DNA of 64,000 nucleotides, from positions 62,001 to 126,000 of the forward strand of contig NZ_JAMXOE010000012.1 of NCBI RefSeq assembly GCF_024055575.1. The letters run 5' to 3'. The position numbers and the translations under genes were made by a program. Below the pieces are notes generated by a model, which did not search any database, was not told where the DNA came from, and was given only the letters and a program-made list of their open reading frames with translations. The DNA is from Mucilaginibacter flavidus (lineage in GTDB: Bacteria > Bacteroidota > Bacteroidia > Sphingobacteriales > Sphingobacteriaceae). Within the stretch, counting starts at the first letter, position 1; the number at the start of each line of letters is the position of its first letter. Positions 15,757 to 25,589 of the stretch are shown piece by piece.

Positions 15757-18700
15757 ATGTTCAGGAAAATAGTTATTATTTCACTAATTATCAGCTTGTT
15801 AACTGGTTTTTCAGCTAGTTCCCAAACGCTGGTAAAAAAGTTTATTTCAATAGGGGCATCGGCTAATTTGAACGGCAATGTGCTTTTTGCGGCTGATGAT
15901 GGCGTACATGGTATTGAACTATGGAAAACTGATGGTACCGGTGGTGGCAGCGCTATGGTGAAAGATATTAATCCAGGTCGGAGTGCATCAAACGTCGCCT
16001 CATTATTTGCTTTTAATAATAAAGTTTATTTTTCGGCTACTGACGGTATCCACGGTGTTGAGTTATGGCAGAGCGACGGCACGGCCAGCGGTACTATAAT
16101 GATAAAAGACATAAACCCCTCGTTAAGAGCCGGCAGTCAGCCTGAAGCATTTTTCATTTTTAAGGGATCGCTATATTTTACTGCATCAGAAAACGACAGT
16201 TCAAATAATGGTATTTGGAAAACAGATGGTACCACAGCAGGCACAGTTAAGGTGTACAGCAATAATGCCTATATCTCGCAACTTATAATTGTCGGGAATT
16301 ACACATACTTTAGTCAAAATTATAAGTTATGGCGAACAGATGGTAGCCAGGGAAATGCTCATCAAATTAATGTAGATGAATATTACCGGGTTGATAAACT
16401 GTTAAATGCCGGGAATAAACTTTACTTTGTTACCAGTAACGATCTTAACGATAACGATCCCCGCGTGTATGTTATCGACCCGGTTGATAATAAGCCTGTT
16501 TTGCTTCATTCTTTTACGTCACCAATGTACGGCAGCTCTCACGTTGATGATTTTACTGCCGCTGGCTCTAAACTTTATTTTACAGGTAATCAAACAGTCA
16601 ATTTTCAGACAGATAAAAATCAGCTTTGGGTAAGCGATGGCACGGCTGCCGGTACGGTAGCTTTAAAATCATTCGACCAGGATCACTCCACAAATTATAA
16701 CTTTATAACCTTTAATAATAAACTCTATTTTTTCGACGCCAACGAGCATAAATTGTGGACAAGTGATGGTACGGAAGCGGGTACTGTGAAAGTATCCGAG
16801 GCGATATCTGAAAATTCCATTTCCCCTATTATATCAGGCGGGAAAATGTATTTTATCAGCAGTGAACAAATCTGGCAATTCGATGGAACGAATGCACAAA
16901 TTGCCGTGCAGCAGCCAAAAAGCCCGAAAACTATATTTGATGCCAATGGTGGTCTTTATTTTACCGTGTTTGATTCGATTGCAAATACTTACGACTTATG
17001 GAGCAGCGTATCCACACCGCAAATATCGGTTTCCATAAACCACAATGCCGCGCCTAACGGAGGAAACGTCGACTTTACTTCGCAGGCGAATAGTACCGTT
17101 GTTGAATTGGTGGCTATAACTAACAACGGGCAAAAGGACTTGATTTTTGGCGATATCAGCGTGTCCGGAGGATCTTTTTATGTTAATGGCCAGCCATCGC
17201 AAACATTAGCGGCAGGGGCATCTGCAAATTTTAACCTTATATACTCCCCGGGTAAAGAAGGGCAAACCGCCGGCACACTAGTAATAAAAAGTAATGATAA
17301 CAACGGACAAAATAATTTCATTACAAATTTGAAAGGAACTGCAGCGGGTAATACCACAGGGGATTTTTTACCCCCGGACGGACTATTCAAGTCAATAACA
17401 TTTGCCGACAATAATCCCAAATTTTCGTTAAGCAACACTTCAATAGACGGAAGCTCGGCACTTAACACAACCGTGGGCACATTCAATTTAAACGGCGGGA
17501 CTTCCGGGTATCAGTTTCAACTTGTTAGTGGAGCTGGCAGTGATGATAATAAAAGTTTTAAGATAGAAGCAGGATCACTTAAAACTGCATCTACCTTTAA
17601 TTTTGCATCTCAAAATACATTTTCTATACGTATAAAGGCTGTAAGCGCTACAGCATCGGTTGAAAAAAACTTTGTCATAAAATTAACCAATGCATCCTTC
17701 AACCCCGCTGCGGCCGTTTGCACCCCAACATTCAATGATCTTGGCAATAACATCGCCGATGCTGTATACGCAGGGGCGCGTATAGTAGCTGTTACGGATG
17801 CCGGCAAAATTTTAACCTCTGACGATAACGGAAATACATGGAAGATTATTAACACTGGTACATATACAGCTGCGAAATTTGTAAAATTTCCGGATCCTAA
17901 AACAGGCTATATTTTAGGCACAAATAACAATGCCATGATGAAAACCGATGATGGCGGCAATACCTGGTTTTCTATTACTTCGCCGGCTGCTGCGTATCCA
18001 GGGTTAAACAATATGTATTTCCATTCAGCAAATGTGGGATATACATTCGGCAGTACAGGTATTTTTAAAACCTTAGATGGTGGCAAAAGCTGGTCGAAAT
18101 CGGCTTACAATCCTACTGGCGAGTTATATTCAGCATGGTTTTTAGATGAAAATAATGGATTTATTTGTGGAGCAGCACACACGCTTATTCATACAACAGA
18201 TGGCGGCAATACCTGGCAAAATATTCCACTGGATTTTCTGGAGTCCACCAGGAGATTAACAGATATAACTTTCGTAAACGCCACAATCGGGTATATAATA
18301 GACAATCATGGCGAGCTTCTAGAGACGACAAACGGCGGCCAATCGTGGAATATAGCCAGTAATATTGGCATACCTGTATCGTTTTTTCGGTTATACTTTG
18401 TGAATACAACTACCGGGTATTGTTTTGGCGGGCTTTCGTCACAGGTAATTTATAAAACAACAGATGGCGGCCTAACATGGAACAATGAAAACATAGTTGT
18501 GGCCGGATCGGCGGGTGGCATTGCGATTAACAAAACGGGAGATAAGTTCTGCGCTGTGGGTAGCAATAATACCATATACCTGAAAAGTGGAAGCGGACCA
18601 TGGACGCAACGATCAAATCTGGCACCGCAAGGCACCGTTGATGGCAATCTTTTCGCGTCGGGTGCGGGGTATGTCTTTGCCTACCAGAGCTTAAAAACAA

Positions 18701-20664
18701 TAGATGGCGGCATTACATGGAAGGATATGAATATACCTTTTTATCCGGACCAGGTTGTAGCCGGCCAGTTTATAACTGTTGATGTAGGCTATTATGCAAG
18801 TGGCAATAATCTTTTTAAAACTGTAAACGGTGGCCAAACCTGGGTTAAAAGCAACACCGACAGCAACAATCCAATTAGGAGAATATATATTTTTGATTCC
18901 CAGGAAGGGTTTTACTATACTGATTATGATTCCTTCAGGACAACAGACGGAGGTGTTACATGGGAAAAAATCTCTCTCCCATCTATGAACGGATATCGAT
19001 CGGCAATAAGTTTTGCCGATGCAAGCACTGGTTTCACCGCCAGCGGCTATCTTTTTAAAAGTAATGATAGAGGTACCACGTGGACTAAGCAAACGGTGGG
19101 CGAAGGTGAATATATTACGGTAGTTAATTTTGCCAATGCGCAGGTTGGGCTTGCTGCCTGTGCAAATGGCCTCATTTTCCGCACGACTGATGGTGGTAAC
19201 ACCTGGACGAAGATTCTTACGCAATTTTCACAACCTGTTTCGGCCCTGAAATTTGCAAACAATAACACTGCCTACTTAATGATTGGAGGCGAATTTTACC
19301 AAACAAAGGACGGCGGCATAACCTGGCAACTGATAGTGCAATTTACCAGGACCCCATCTTTTTTTTCTGTAAACGATGGAGTGTTATTTACGAGTAATTA
19401 TTCGATTGATTTATTCGCTAAGTTCAGTGATGCCGATTCTGCGCCTGCAAGTGCAGGTTATATAACCGGTGATACCACCGTGGTGGCCTCGGCAAAAAAC
19501 ACGTATTCGATACCACCTATCGATAATACCTATTATAGATGGACGACATCCGGCGCCGCTGATATTGACTACCAGAATAATACTGCGCTTATATCCTGGA
19601 AAACAGCAGGTAAATATACACTAAAGGTAACCCCTTACAACGGCTGCGCTGATGGCGGGGCGCGAACGATAAACATCGATGTTTTAGCGGTACCAGATCC
19701 TGTAGTTACGGGCCCGGACACGGTGAATGAGCATGCGATAGATGCACTTTATTCTACACTAGTTCAACCTAATACGACCTACACATGGTCAGGTACAAAT
19801 GCCACGTCGGTTACCCCCTTAGATAACCAGGTAACTGTAAACTGGGGAGACCCTGGCCCGGGTAAAATTACGGTTACAGAAGTCAATTCAACATTAAATA
19901 TTAAGAAATCTGCAACTCTAAACGTAGCGATTATAAAAGGCAGTTTTACTTTACCTGAAAATAATTTCACCGTTAAAATAAATGGCGTTACTTGTAAAGG
20001 CAGCAACAATGGAATAATAACCATTAAGGCGCAACAGGCGCTTAATTACACAGTAGCTGTAACGGGCCCGTCTGGATTCAATAAAAATTATTCATTTACC
20101 GATAGCCTTAAGGTTGATAACCTGGTGCCGGGGACATATAATGCCTGTATTGGCATAAAGGACAGTGTAAACTTTCAGCGCTGTTATACCGCCGAAGTTA
20201 CCGAGCCGAAAGACCTGGCTTTATACAGCACTATAAATGCCGATAATAAGACGCTTACTTTAAATCTTTCGGGTGCAGATAGTTATTTTATTGAACTGAA
20301 TGGCAATAAGTACCAAACAAACAACACGCAGCTAAACTTGCCATTGGCTGACGGAGCCAATAAATTAAAGGTTTACTCTGACAGGCTTTGCCAGGGCGTT
20401 ATAGAAAAATATATCAATCTTAATAAGATCACGTTATTCCCCGACCCATTTGTTGATAGTTTTAGTATCAACCTTGGTAGCAGCCCCGAAACAACGGTAG
20501 GGGTTGAAATAGCAAACGCGCTGGGCAGGTCACTCTATAAAAAACAATTGGTTAACAACAACGGGCAAATCAGCATTGATGCAACGGGCTTCGATAAAGG
20601 AATTTATCTTTTAAAACTGACACTCGGTCAAACATCAACCGTATTTAAAATCGCAAAAAAATGA
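15757..20664 (+). CDS. Giant mosaic secreted protein with ELWxxDG, Ycf48-like repeats and T9SS sorting tail
   Basis: 1635 residues. A signal peptide (about 1-22) is followed by at least six ELWKTDGT-type repeats (about 50-345). Next come a Hydin/choice-of-anchor-D-like beta domain (about 430-540) and a cadherin-like stretch (about 545-650). About twelve Ycf48/Asp-box repeats (xTxDGGxTW, about 685-1190) probably form one or two beta-propellers. Two PKD-like domains and a gliding-associated-type domain follow (about 1235-1500). The C-terminal 75 residues, from LFPDPFVDSFSINL to KGIYLLKL, are a type A T9SS sorting domain, predicting export and surface anchoring or release. Function unknown; adhesion or polymer binding is inference. 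Confidence 0.85.
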   Translation: MFRKIVIISLIISLLTGFSASSQTLVKKFISIGASANLNGNVLFAADDGVHGIELWKTDGTGGGSAMVKDINPGRSASNVASLFAFNNKVYFSATDGIHGVELWQSDGTASGTIMIKDINPSLRAGSQPEAFFIFKGSLYFTASENDSSNNGIWKTDGTTAGTVKVYSNNAYISQLIIVGNYTYFSQNYKLWRTDGSQGNAHQINVDEYYRVDKLLNAGNKLYFVTSNDLNDNDPRVYVIDPVDNKPVLLHSFTSPMYGSSHVDDFTAAGSKLYFTGNQTVNFQTDKNQLWVSDGTAAGTVALKSFDQDHSTNYNFITFNNKLYFFDANEHKLWTSDGTEAGTVKVSEAISENSISPIISGGKMYFISSEQIWQFDGTNAQIAVQQPKSPKTIFDANGGLYFTVFDSIANTYDLWSSVSTPQISVSINHNAAPNGGNVDFTSQANSTVVELVAITNNGQKDLIFGDISVSGGSFYVNGQPSQTLAAGASANFNLIYSPGKEGQTAGTLVIKSNDNNGQNNFITNLKGTAAGNTTGDFLPPDGLFKSITFADNNPKFSLSNTSIDGSSALNTTVGTFNLNGGTSGYQFQLVSGAGSDDNKSFKIEAGSLKTASTFNFASQNTFSIRIKAVSATASVEKNFVIKLTNASFNPAAAVCTPTFNDLGNNIADAVYAGARIVAVTDAGKILTSDDNGNTWKIINTGTYTAAKFVKFPDPKTGYILGTNNNAMMKTDDGGNTWFSITSPAAAYPGLNNMYFHSANVGYTFGSTGIFKTLDGGKSWSKSAYNPTGELYSAWFLDENNGFICGAAHTLIHTTDGGNTWQNIPLDFLESTRRLTDITFVNATIGYIIDNHGELLETTNGGQSWNIASNIGIPVSFFRLYFVNTTTGYCFGGLSSQVIYKTTDGGLTWNNENIVVAGSAGGIAINKTGDKFCAVGSNNTIYLKSGSGPWTQRSNLAPQGTVDGNLFASGAGYVFAYQSLKTIDGGITWKDMNIPFYPDQVVAGQFITVDVGYYASGNNLFKTVNGGQTWVKSNTDSNNPIRRIYIFDSQEGFYYTDYDSFRTTDGGVTWEKISLPSMNGYRSAISFADASTGFTASGYLFKSNDRGTTWTKQTVGEGEYITVVNFANAQVGLAACANGLIFRTTDGGNTWTKILTQFSQPVSALKFANNNTAYLMIGGEFYQTKDGGITWQLIVQFTRTPSFFSVNDGVLFTSNYSIDLFAKFSDADSAPASAGYITGDTTVVASAKNTYSIPPIDNTYYRWTTSGAADIDYQNNTALISWKTAGKYTLKVTPYNGCADGGARTINIDVLAVPDPVVTGPDTVNEHAIDALYSTLVQPNTTYTWSGTNATSVTPLDNQVTVNWGDPGPGKITVTEVNSTLNIKKSATLNVAIIKGSFTLPENNFTVKINGVTCKGSNNGIITIKAQQALNYTVAVTGPSGFNKNYSFTDSLKVDNLVPGTYNACIGIKDSVNFQRCYTAEVTEPKDLALYSTINADNKTLTLNLSGADSYFIELNGNKYQTNNTQLNLPLADGANKLKVYSDRLCQGVIEKYINLNKITLFPDPFVDSFSINLGSSPETTVGVEIANALGRSLYKKQLVNNNGQISIDATGFDKGIYLLKLTLGQTSTVFKIAKK

Positions 20665-21362
20665 GATCGTTACTCTATTCAATGATATTTGTAGTGATTA
20701 TATCCGGCTGTGGCAGCCATAAGTCAGGCGATCCAAAGCCGTTAGCGCAACCCCCTGTCGCTGCATTATTGGTTTTCCCTGAACTGAATGCGCTCTGCAT
20801 ATCGGGTACCATAACGTCATCGACTGAAAGTTCAGTGCAACTGAAGTGGAACCCATCAGCCAATACAGACAGCTACGATGTGAGTATCAAAAACCTGCTT
20901 ACACAATCAACTGAAACGCATAACACCACTCAAACCCAGCTAAACGTTAGCCTTTTACAAAATACGCCTTATTCGTGGCAAGTAATATCAAAATCAAACG
21001 CTAACAGTTCTACTGCAACAAGCGATTCGTGGAAATTTTACAATTCGGGTCAGGGTGTGGTGTCATATGCGCCTTTCCCGGCAGATGGTTTAACACCTGC
21101 CCTGGGTCAATTTGTGACAGTGTCGGCCAGTGGCCAAATATCATTGAGCTGGCATGGCAGCGATGCTGATAATGATATTGTTAATTACGATATCTATTTT
21201 GGAACGGATCCGAATCCGCCAGTAATTAAACAAGGTAGTTCAACAACGAGTCTGGATGGGGTTGCGGCAGCCTCTAAAACAAAATATTACTGGAAAGTCG
21301 TAACTTTTGACAGCCACGGCAATTCGTCAACTTCGGATATAGTTCAATTTAGCACCAATTGA
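20661..21362 (+). CDS. Lipoprotein with two fibronectin-III-like domains
   Basis: 233 residues. The signal peptide ends in the lipobox VIISGC (Cys17), so outer-membrane lipidation is likely. Two fibronectin-III-like beta-sandwiches follow: about 55-130 (VQLKWNPSANTDSYDVSI and TPYSWQVIS) and about 145-232 (ISLSWHGSDADNDIVNYDIYF and TKYYWKVVTFD). The ATG overlaps the stop of the giant T9SS gene (ATGA), so the two are co-translated. It may be a surface partner of that protein. Confidence 0.75.
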   Translation: MRSLLYSMIFVVIISGCGSHKSGDPKPLAQPPVAALLVFPELNALCISGTITSSTESSVQLKWNPSANTDSYDVSIKNLLTQSTETHNTTQTQLNVSLLQNTPYSWQVISKSNANSSTATSDSWKFYNSGQGVVSYAPFPADGLTPALGQFVTVSASGQISLSWHGSDADNDIVNYDIYFGTDPNPPVIKQGSSTTSLDGVAAASKTKYYWKVVTFDSHGNSSTSDIVQFSTN

Positions 21363-21364
21363 TT

Positions 21365-21751
21365 TTATTTAGCCGCCATCGCCTCAACTTCCAGCTTCCA
21401 TTTTGGTTCGAGGAGTTGGCAACAGATAACGGTTGATGCCGGTTTATTGTCGCCCATATATTTCATCCGCAATTGTACATTGACCTCATCGTACGATGGG
21501 TCGGCCAAATAAGTGCGGATGGAAACAACGTTTTCATAGCCCATTCCTGCTGATTTTAATATAGTGCCAATATACTGCCAGATAATTTCGCCCTGTTCTT
21601 CAAAACTATCGGGCATGGTTTGCCCGTCGGCCAAATAACCATTTAGCCCGCTTATTATCAGTAGGCTCGAATCGCCTTTTACTTCAACGGCGTGGCTATA
21701 GCTTCTGTATGGCGGAAATACGCCTTCGGGATTGTGTTTTATAACGGGCAT
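21365..21751 (-). CDS. Rid family (RidA-like) protein
   Basis: 128 residues with the YjgF/YER057c/UK114 fold: YSHAVEVKGDSSLLIISGLNG, VVSIRTYLADPSYDEVN and the C-terminal KLEVEAMAA with the conserved Glu. The active-site Arg of true RidA imine deaminases (usually in PAR before the last strand) is Ser here (KPASTVI). Deaminase activity on 2-aminoacrylate is therefore doubtful and it belongs to another Rid subfamily. It lies six bases downstream of the PAP2 gene. Confidence 0.8.
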   Translation of the reverse strand: MPVIKHNPEGVFPPYRSYSHAVEVKGDSSLLIISGLNGYLADGQTMPDSFEEQGEIIWQYIGTILKSAGMGYENVVSIRTYLADPSYDEVNVQLRMKYMGDNKPASTVICCQLLEPKWKLEVEAMAAK

Positions 21752-21757
21752 GTTACT

Positions 21758-22330
21758 CTATTTTAAATCAAATGTGGGTTGCATTTTCTTAAACAACAAC
21801 GAAAACAACCATCCCACTAAAATTCCATACAAGGCACCACAAATAACATCTATTGGAAAATGCACCCCGACATACACCTGCGCAAAACAAATGGTGCCGG
21901 CCCATAATATCGCCCAAAGCCATATCCAGCGCCATTTTTTGTGAAACAACATAATGAGGAAAAAGGCCATAGCAAAGTGGTCGGTAGCGTGTGTTGAGGG
22001 GAAGCTGTAGCCGGTGCCGCAGCTTACGCGGACGATATCAGTTTTCGACACCACAACATCGCGGCAGGGGCGGTCGCGCTTAACTAATTGTTTTACTATG
22101 CTTGCGCTGGTAAAATCAGCAAACCCGGCCGAAAGGGCTAACAGGATGATGATGATCAATCCTTGTTTCTTATACTTATAAATACAAAAGCCGATGATAA
22201 ACAGGTATAGCGGTATCCAGAATTTTGGGTTGCGCAAAAAGGGCATGATCCAGTCGAAAAACGGGTTCGCAAGGTCGTGGTTGATGAAATAAAAAAGATG
22301 CCGGTCGAGCTGAATAAGGAAATCGGGCAT
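21758..22330 (-). CDS. PAP2 family membrane phosphatase
   Basis: 190 residues with about five to six transmembrane helices. The acid-phosphatase motifs are present: KQLVKRDRP (motif 1, K-x6-RP), SFPSTHATDHF (motif 2, PSxH) and VYVGVHFPID (motif 3, His-x3-Asp). The SR normally leading motif 3 is AQ in this protein. Substrates of the family include undecaprenyl pyrophosphate, phosphatidylglycerophosphate and lipid A; the sequence does not decide between them. It is probably co-transcribed with the Rid gene. Confidence 0.85.
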   Translation of the reverse strand: MPDFLIQLDRHLFYFINHDLANPFFDWIMPFLRNPKFWIPLYLFIIGFCIYKYKKQGLIIIILLALSAGFADFTSASIVKQLVKRDRPCRDVVVSKTDIVRVSCGTGYSFPSTHATDHFAMAFFLIMLFHKKWRWIWLWAILWAGTICFAQVYVGVHFPIDVICGALYGILVGWLFSLLFKKMQPTFDLK

Positions 22331-22426
22331 TGATTATTTATGGTTATATGATTAACGCGGTAAATATAATTAAATAGCCGGGGCTTAAAACTATGCGATT
22401 TTTATTATTGCTTTGGTTAAATATCT

Positions 22427-22434
22427 TATTTTTG
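22427..22434 (+). promoter_or_regulatory. -7 box of the glmM promoter
   Basis: TATTTTTG followed by CG, matching TAnnTTTG, with a TTG at 22408-22410 as a possible, slightly close -33. It is 22 bases upstream of the TTG start codon proposed for glmM, which supports the short form of the protein. Confidence 0.45.
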
Positions 22435-22455
22435 CGCCACAATAATATTTACGCT

Positions 22456-23844
22456 TTGACATTAATAAAATCAATTTCGGGAATAAGAGGCACCATAGGC
22501 GGTGCGGTGGGCGAGGGTTTAACCCCGTTAGATATTGTAAAATTTACAGCTGCTTACGGCAGCTGGGCCGTTAGCAAAAGCGGTATCAAAAAAATTGTTA
22601 TCGGCCGCGATGCACGTATATCCGGCAGCATGGTGAACAGCCTGGTGATTGGTACGCTGCAAGGTTTGGGGATCGATGTGGTTGATATCGGCCTTTCGAC
22701 AACCCCAACGGTGGAAGTTGCGGTACCCGATGAAAAAGCTGCCGGCGGCATAATTTTAACCGCCAGCCATAACCCCAAACAATGGAACGCACTTAAATTG
22801 CTGAATGCCGATGGCGAATTCATTAGTGATGCCGATGGCAAAGAGGTGCTCGAAATTGCCGAAAATAGCGATTTTAAGTTTGCTGATGTAAACGATTTGG
22901 GCAAGCTTACCCTTGATGACAGCTACCTGCAAAAACATATTGATAAAGTATTGGCTTTGCCGTTGGTTGATGTTGAAGCCATTACCAAAGCCAATTTTAA
23001 AATAGCTATTGATTGCGTTAACTCAACCGGGGGAATATTTGTACCTGCTTTATTGAGGGCACTTGGCGTAAAAACAATTTTCGAATTGTACTGCGAACCC
23101 GATGGTAATTTTCCACACAACCCGGAACCGCTGCCCGAAAACTTGGTAGCGCTGTCAAAAGAAGTGTTGAACAAACGTGCCGATTTGGGTATAGCAGTCG
23201 ACCCCGACGTTGACCGCCTGTGCTTTGTAAGCGAGGACGGTAATGTTTTTGGCGAGGAATATACACTGGTGGCTGTTGCCGATTATGTATTGAAAAACAA
23301 AAAAGGCAATACAGTATCAAACCTGTCATCGACCCGTGCACTGCGTGATGTTACTGAAAACGCCGGCGGCGAATACCATGCAGCTGCAGTAGGAGAGGTG
23401 AACGTGGTGAATAAAATGAAAGAAGTTAACGCGGTTATTGGCGGCGAAGGCAACGGCGGGGTAATTTACCCGGATTTGCACTACGGAAGGGATGCTTTAG
23501 TTGGCATAGCTTTATTTTTAACCCACCTGGCTAAATTTGGCAAATCGGTATCGCAACTGCGCAGTACTTATCCCGGTTATTATATCTCGAAAAATAAAAT
23601 TACCCTTACACCAGGGATGGATATTGATGGACTGTTGTTAAAGGTTGAAGAAAAATACAAAAAACAACCTCACAGCACAATTGATGGACTGAAAATAGAA
23701 TTTGACAAAGAATGGGTACATTTGCGCAAATCAAACACCGAGCCTATTATCCGCATTTATTCGGAAGCAGATTCCGAAACGGTGGCTAATAACATAGCCA
23801 ATAAAATAATAGCCGATATAAATGAGATTTTGAAACTGAGTTAA
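22456..23844 (+). CDS. glmM: Phosphoglucosamine mutase (alpha-D-phosphohexomutase family)
   Basis: 462 residues starting at a TTG codon (MTLIKSISGIRGTIGG). The frame is open 21 codons further up to an ATG at 22393, but that part crosses the promoter. The phospho-serine loop TASHNPKQWNALK is near residue 99, the metal loop DPDVDRL near 245, the sugar loop GEGNGGVIYP near 332 and the phosphate-binding KSNTEPIIRIY near the C-terminus. It interconverts glucosamine-6-phosphate and glucosamine-1-phosphate for peptidoglycan and LPS. A phosphomannomutase/phosphoglucomutase role is the alternative. Confidence 0.85.
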   Translation: MTLIKSISGIRGTIGGAVGEGLTPLDIVKFTAAYGSWAVSKSGIKKIVIGRDARISGSMVNSLVIGTLQGLGIDVVDIGLSTTPTVEVAVPDEKAAGGIILTASHNPKQWNALKLLNADGEFISDADGKEVLEIAENSDFKFADVNDLGKLTLDDSYLQKHIDKVLALPLVDVEAITKANFKIAIDCVNSTGGIFVPALLRALGVKTIFELYCEPDGNFPHNPEPLPENLVALSKEVLNKRADLGIAVDPDVDRLCFVSEDGNVFGEEYTLVAVADYVLKNKKGNTVSNLSSTRALRDVTENAGGEYHAAAVGEVNVVNKMKEVNAVIGGEGNGGVIYPDLHYGRDALVGIALFLTHLAKFGKSVSQLRSTYPGYYISKNKITLTPGMDIDGLLLKVEEKYKKQPHSTIDGLKIEFDKEWVHLRKSNTEPIIRIYSEADSETVANNIANKIIADINEILKLS

Positions 23845-23847
23845 GTT

Positions 23848-23955
23848 AGTCCGAAAGTCGGAAAAGTCCGGAAGTCCGAAAGAAGACAGATAATAGTTTA
23901 AGCGGATTAGTGAGGGGACAAATCACTAATTCACTAAATCATCAATTCACTAATT
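23848..23955. repeat. Two short-word arrays between glmM and the cysteine desulfurase
   Basis: The array at 23848-23884 repeats AAGTCCGGA/AAGTCGGA and begins three bases after the glmM stop. A second set has a short G-rich arm GGATTAGTGAGGGG (23904-23917) and a longer C-rich arm at 23921-23955 repeating TTCACTAA and ATCACTAA. The latter ends five bases before the next ATG. Confidence 0.65.
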
Positions 23956-23960
23956 GCTAC

Positions 23961-25097
23961 ATGCGCGTTTATTTAGATAATGCTGCCACTACGCCGCTTG
24001 ATCCTGAAGTATTAAAAGAAATGTATAAAGTTATGGAGAATACCTATGGTAATCCATCCTCCATACACGCACACGGCCGCGAGGCGCGTACTTTGATTGA
24101 ACGATCGCGCAAAACAATTGCAAATTTGCTGCATACCTCGCCTGCGGAGATATTTTTCACGTCAAGTGGTACCGAAGCCGATAATACGGCCATACGCTGC
24201 GGTATAAACGACCATAACATCAAACACGCAATTACCACCCGTTTGGAGCATCATGCTGTATTACACACCATGGAAGCGCTTGAAAAGGCGGGTACAATAA
24301 AATTGAGCTTTGTTGATGTAGATAGTAAGGGTAGCGTTGATTACGACCACCTGGAAACATTGCTGAAGACTAACGAACGCAGCTTTGTATCGCTGATGCA
24401 CGCAAACAACGAGATCGGTACACTATCAGACATGGAGCGCATAGGCGACCTTTGCGAGGTTTACAATGCCATATATCACTGCGATACCGTGCAAACCATG
24501 GGGCACTATGTGCATGACCTAAGTAAGCTTAAGGCCCATTTTGTGGTTTGTGCCGGGCATAAGCTGCACGGCCCGAAGGGCGTTGGCTTTTTGCATGTAA
24601 ACCATCGCATTAAAATAAAACCTTTAATATACGGCGGTGCGCAGGAACGCAACATGCGCGGCGGTACCGAAAATATATACGGCATTGTAGGGCTTGCCAA
24701 AGCCCTGGAAATTGCCTACGCCGAAATGGAAGAGCACCAGCAGCATGTACAAGGTTTAAAAACCTACATGATGAACCAGCTGACAGAAAGCATCGCCGGC
24801 ATAAGCTTTAATGGCGAAACCGACCCTGCTAAAAGCTTATACACGGTATTGAACGTACAGTTTCCCGAAATGGAAATGGGGGACATGTTGTTGTTTAATC
24901 TGGACATTGCGGGCATCTCGGCGTCGGGCGGCAGCGCCTGCAGCTCGGGCAGCGATATTGGCTCACACGTGCTTACTGCTATCGGTGCAAGCCCGTCAAG
25001 GCCGTCTGTAAGGTTCTCATTCTCAAAATACAGCACTAAGGACGAGGTTGATTTTACGGTAGCCAAAGTTCGCGAGCTGTGTTTGGTTAACGCTTGA
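23961..25097 (+). CDS. Cysteine desulfurase (NifS/IscS-like)
   Basis: 378 residues from MRVYLDNAATTPLDPEVL, the classical start of the family. The 17 codons upstream in frame are repeat array. A PLP enzyme that takes sulfur from cysteine for Fe-S clusters and tRNA thiolation. The PLP Lys lies in CAGHKLHGPKG (about 205) and the persulfide Cys in SGGSACSSGS (about 322). The compact GSACSSGS loop fits the NifS/IscS type. No iscU or suf genes are adjacent. Confidence 0.9.
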   Translation: MRVYLDNAATTPLDPEVLKEMYKVMENTYGNPSSIHAHGREARTLIERSRKTIANLLHTSPAEIFFTSSGTEADNTAIRCGINDHNIKHAITTRLEHHAVLHTMEALEKAGTIKLSFVDVDSKGSVDYDHLETLLKTNERSFVSLMHANNEIGTLSDMERIGDLCEVYNAIYHCDTVQTMGHYVHDLSKLKAHFVVCAGHKLHGPKGVGFLHVNHRIKIKPLIYGGAQERNMRGGTENIYGIVGLAKALEIAYAEMEEHQQHVQGLKTYMMNQLTESIAGISFNGETDPAKSLYTVLNVQFPEMEMGDMLLFNLDIAGISASGGSACSSGSDIGSHVLTAIGASPSRPSVRFSFSKYSTKDEVDFTVAKVRELCLVNA

Positions 25098-25194
25098 TTT
25101 TTCTGTTGATTTTTCGTTCAGGGTATTTAATTTGATATTTTATAAATCGTTATGGCATAGTTGTTGATTTATTTAATTACAAATTAAAACTACC

Positions 25195-25494
25195 ATGAAT
25201 TCAGATAATAAAAATTATGGAAAAGAGCAGGAACGCCCGGGTCAAGGTAACCCGAACGAAATTCCTGAAAAAAGAGAATCAGAAAACGAGCAATCCGGCT
25301 ACTTGCCACAAGTAGAGCAGGAACAGCAACAAGATGGCGGTGATGCTTCGTACAGCGAACAAAATGACGTTACCCCTCCAAATCATAAAGAATTCCCTTC
25401 AGTAGGCAATGCTACAACAGATTTTAAGCCGAGCAACCACGGCCGTACAACCGGTAGGATGGTAGGCCACGAACCGGGTACAGAAGGGATATAA
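25195..25494 (+). CDS. Small hydrophilic, disordered protein of unknown function
   Basis: 99 residues, almost devoid of hydrophobic residues and rich in Gln, Glu, Asn, Gly and Pro (for example EQERPGQGNPNEIPEKRESE). There is no signal peptide and no Cys. It ends in RTTGRMVGHEPGTEGI, which may be a short conserved tail. The composition resembles hydrophilins and stress-related disordered proteins. It has a clean ATG and is followed by a terminator and a second protein of the same kind. I do not recognise a family. Confidence 0.65.
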   Translation: MNSDNKNYGKEQERPGQGNPNEIPEKRESENEQSGYLPQVEQEQQQDGGDASYSEQNDVTPPNHKEFPSVGNATTDFKPSNHGRTTGRMVGHEPGTEGI

Positions 25495-25532
25495 ATCTCC
25501 CAATTTCTAACAACAAAATCAGTATTTACAAG

Positions 25533-25564
25533 AAAAAGGTTATCGGTATTGATAGCCTTTTTGT
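25533..25564 (+). terminator. Terminator between the two hydrophilic-protein genes
   Basis: AAAAAGGTTATC and GATAGCCTTTTT pair as a 12-bp stem with one G-T pair around a short loop (CGGTATT), ending in a T run. Confidence 0.7.
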
Positions 25565-25589
25565 TGTTAAACCAATAAAAATAAAAGTT

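Noticed and set aside
18691..19224. 177-codon open frame on the minus strand within the giant T9SS gene
   Set aside because: It is antisense to strongly repetitive coding sequence and has no recognisable protein features; it is a shadow of the Ycf48 repeats.
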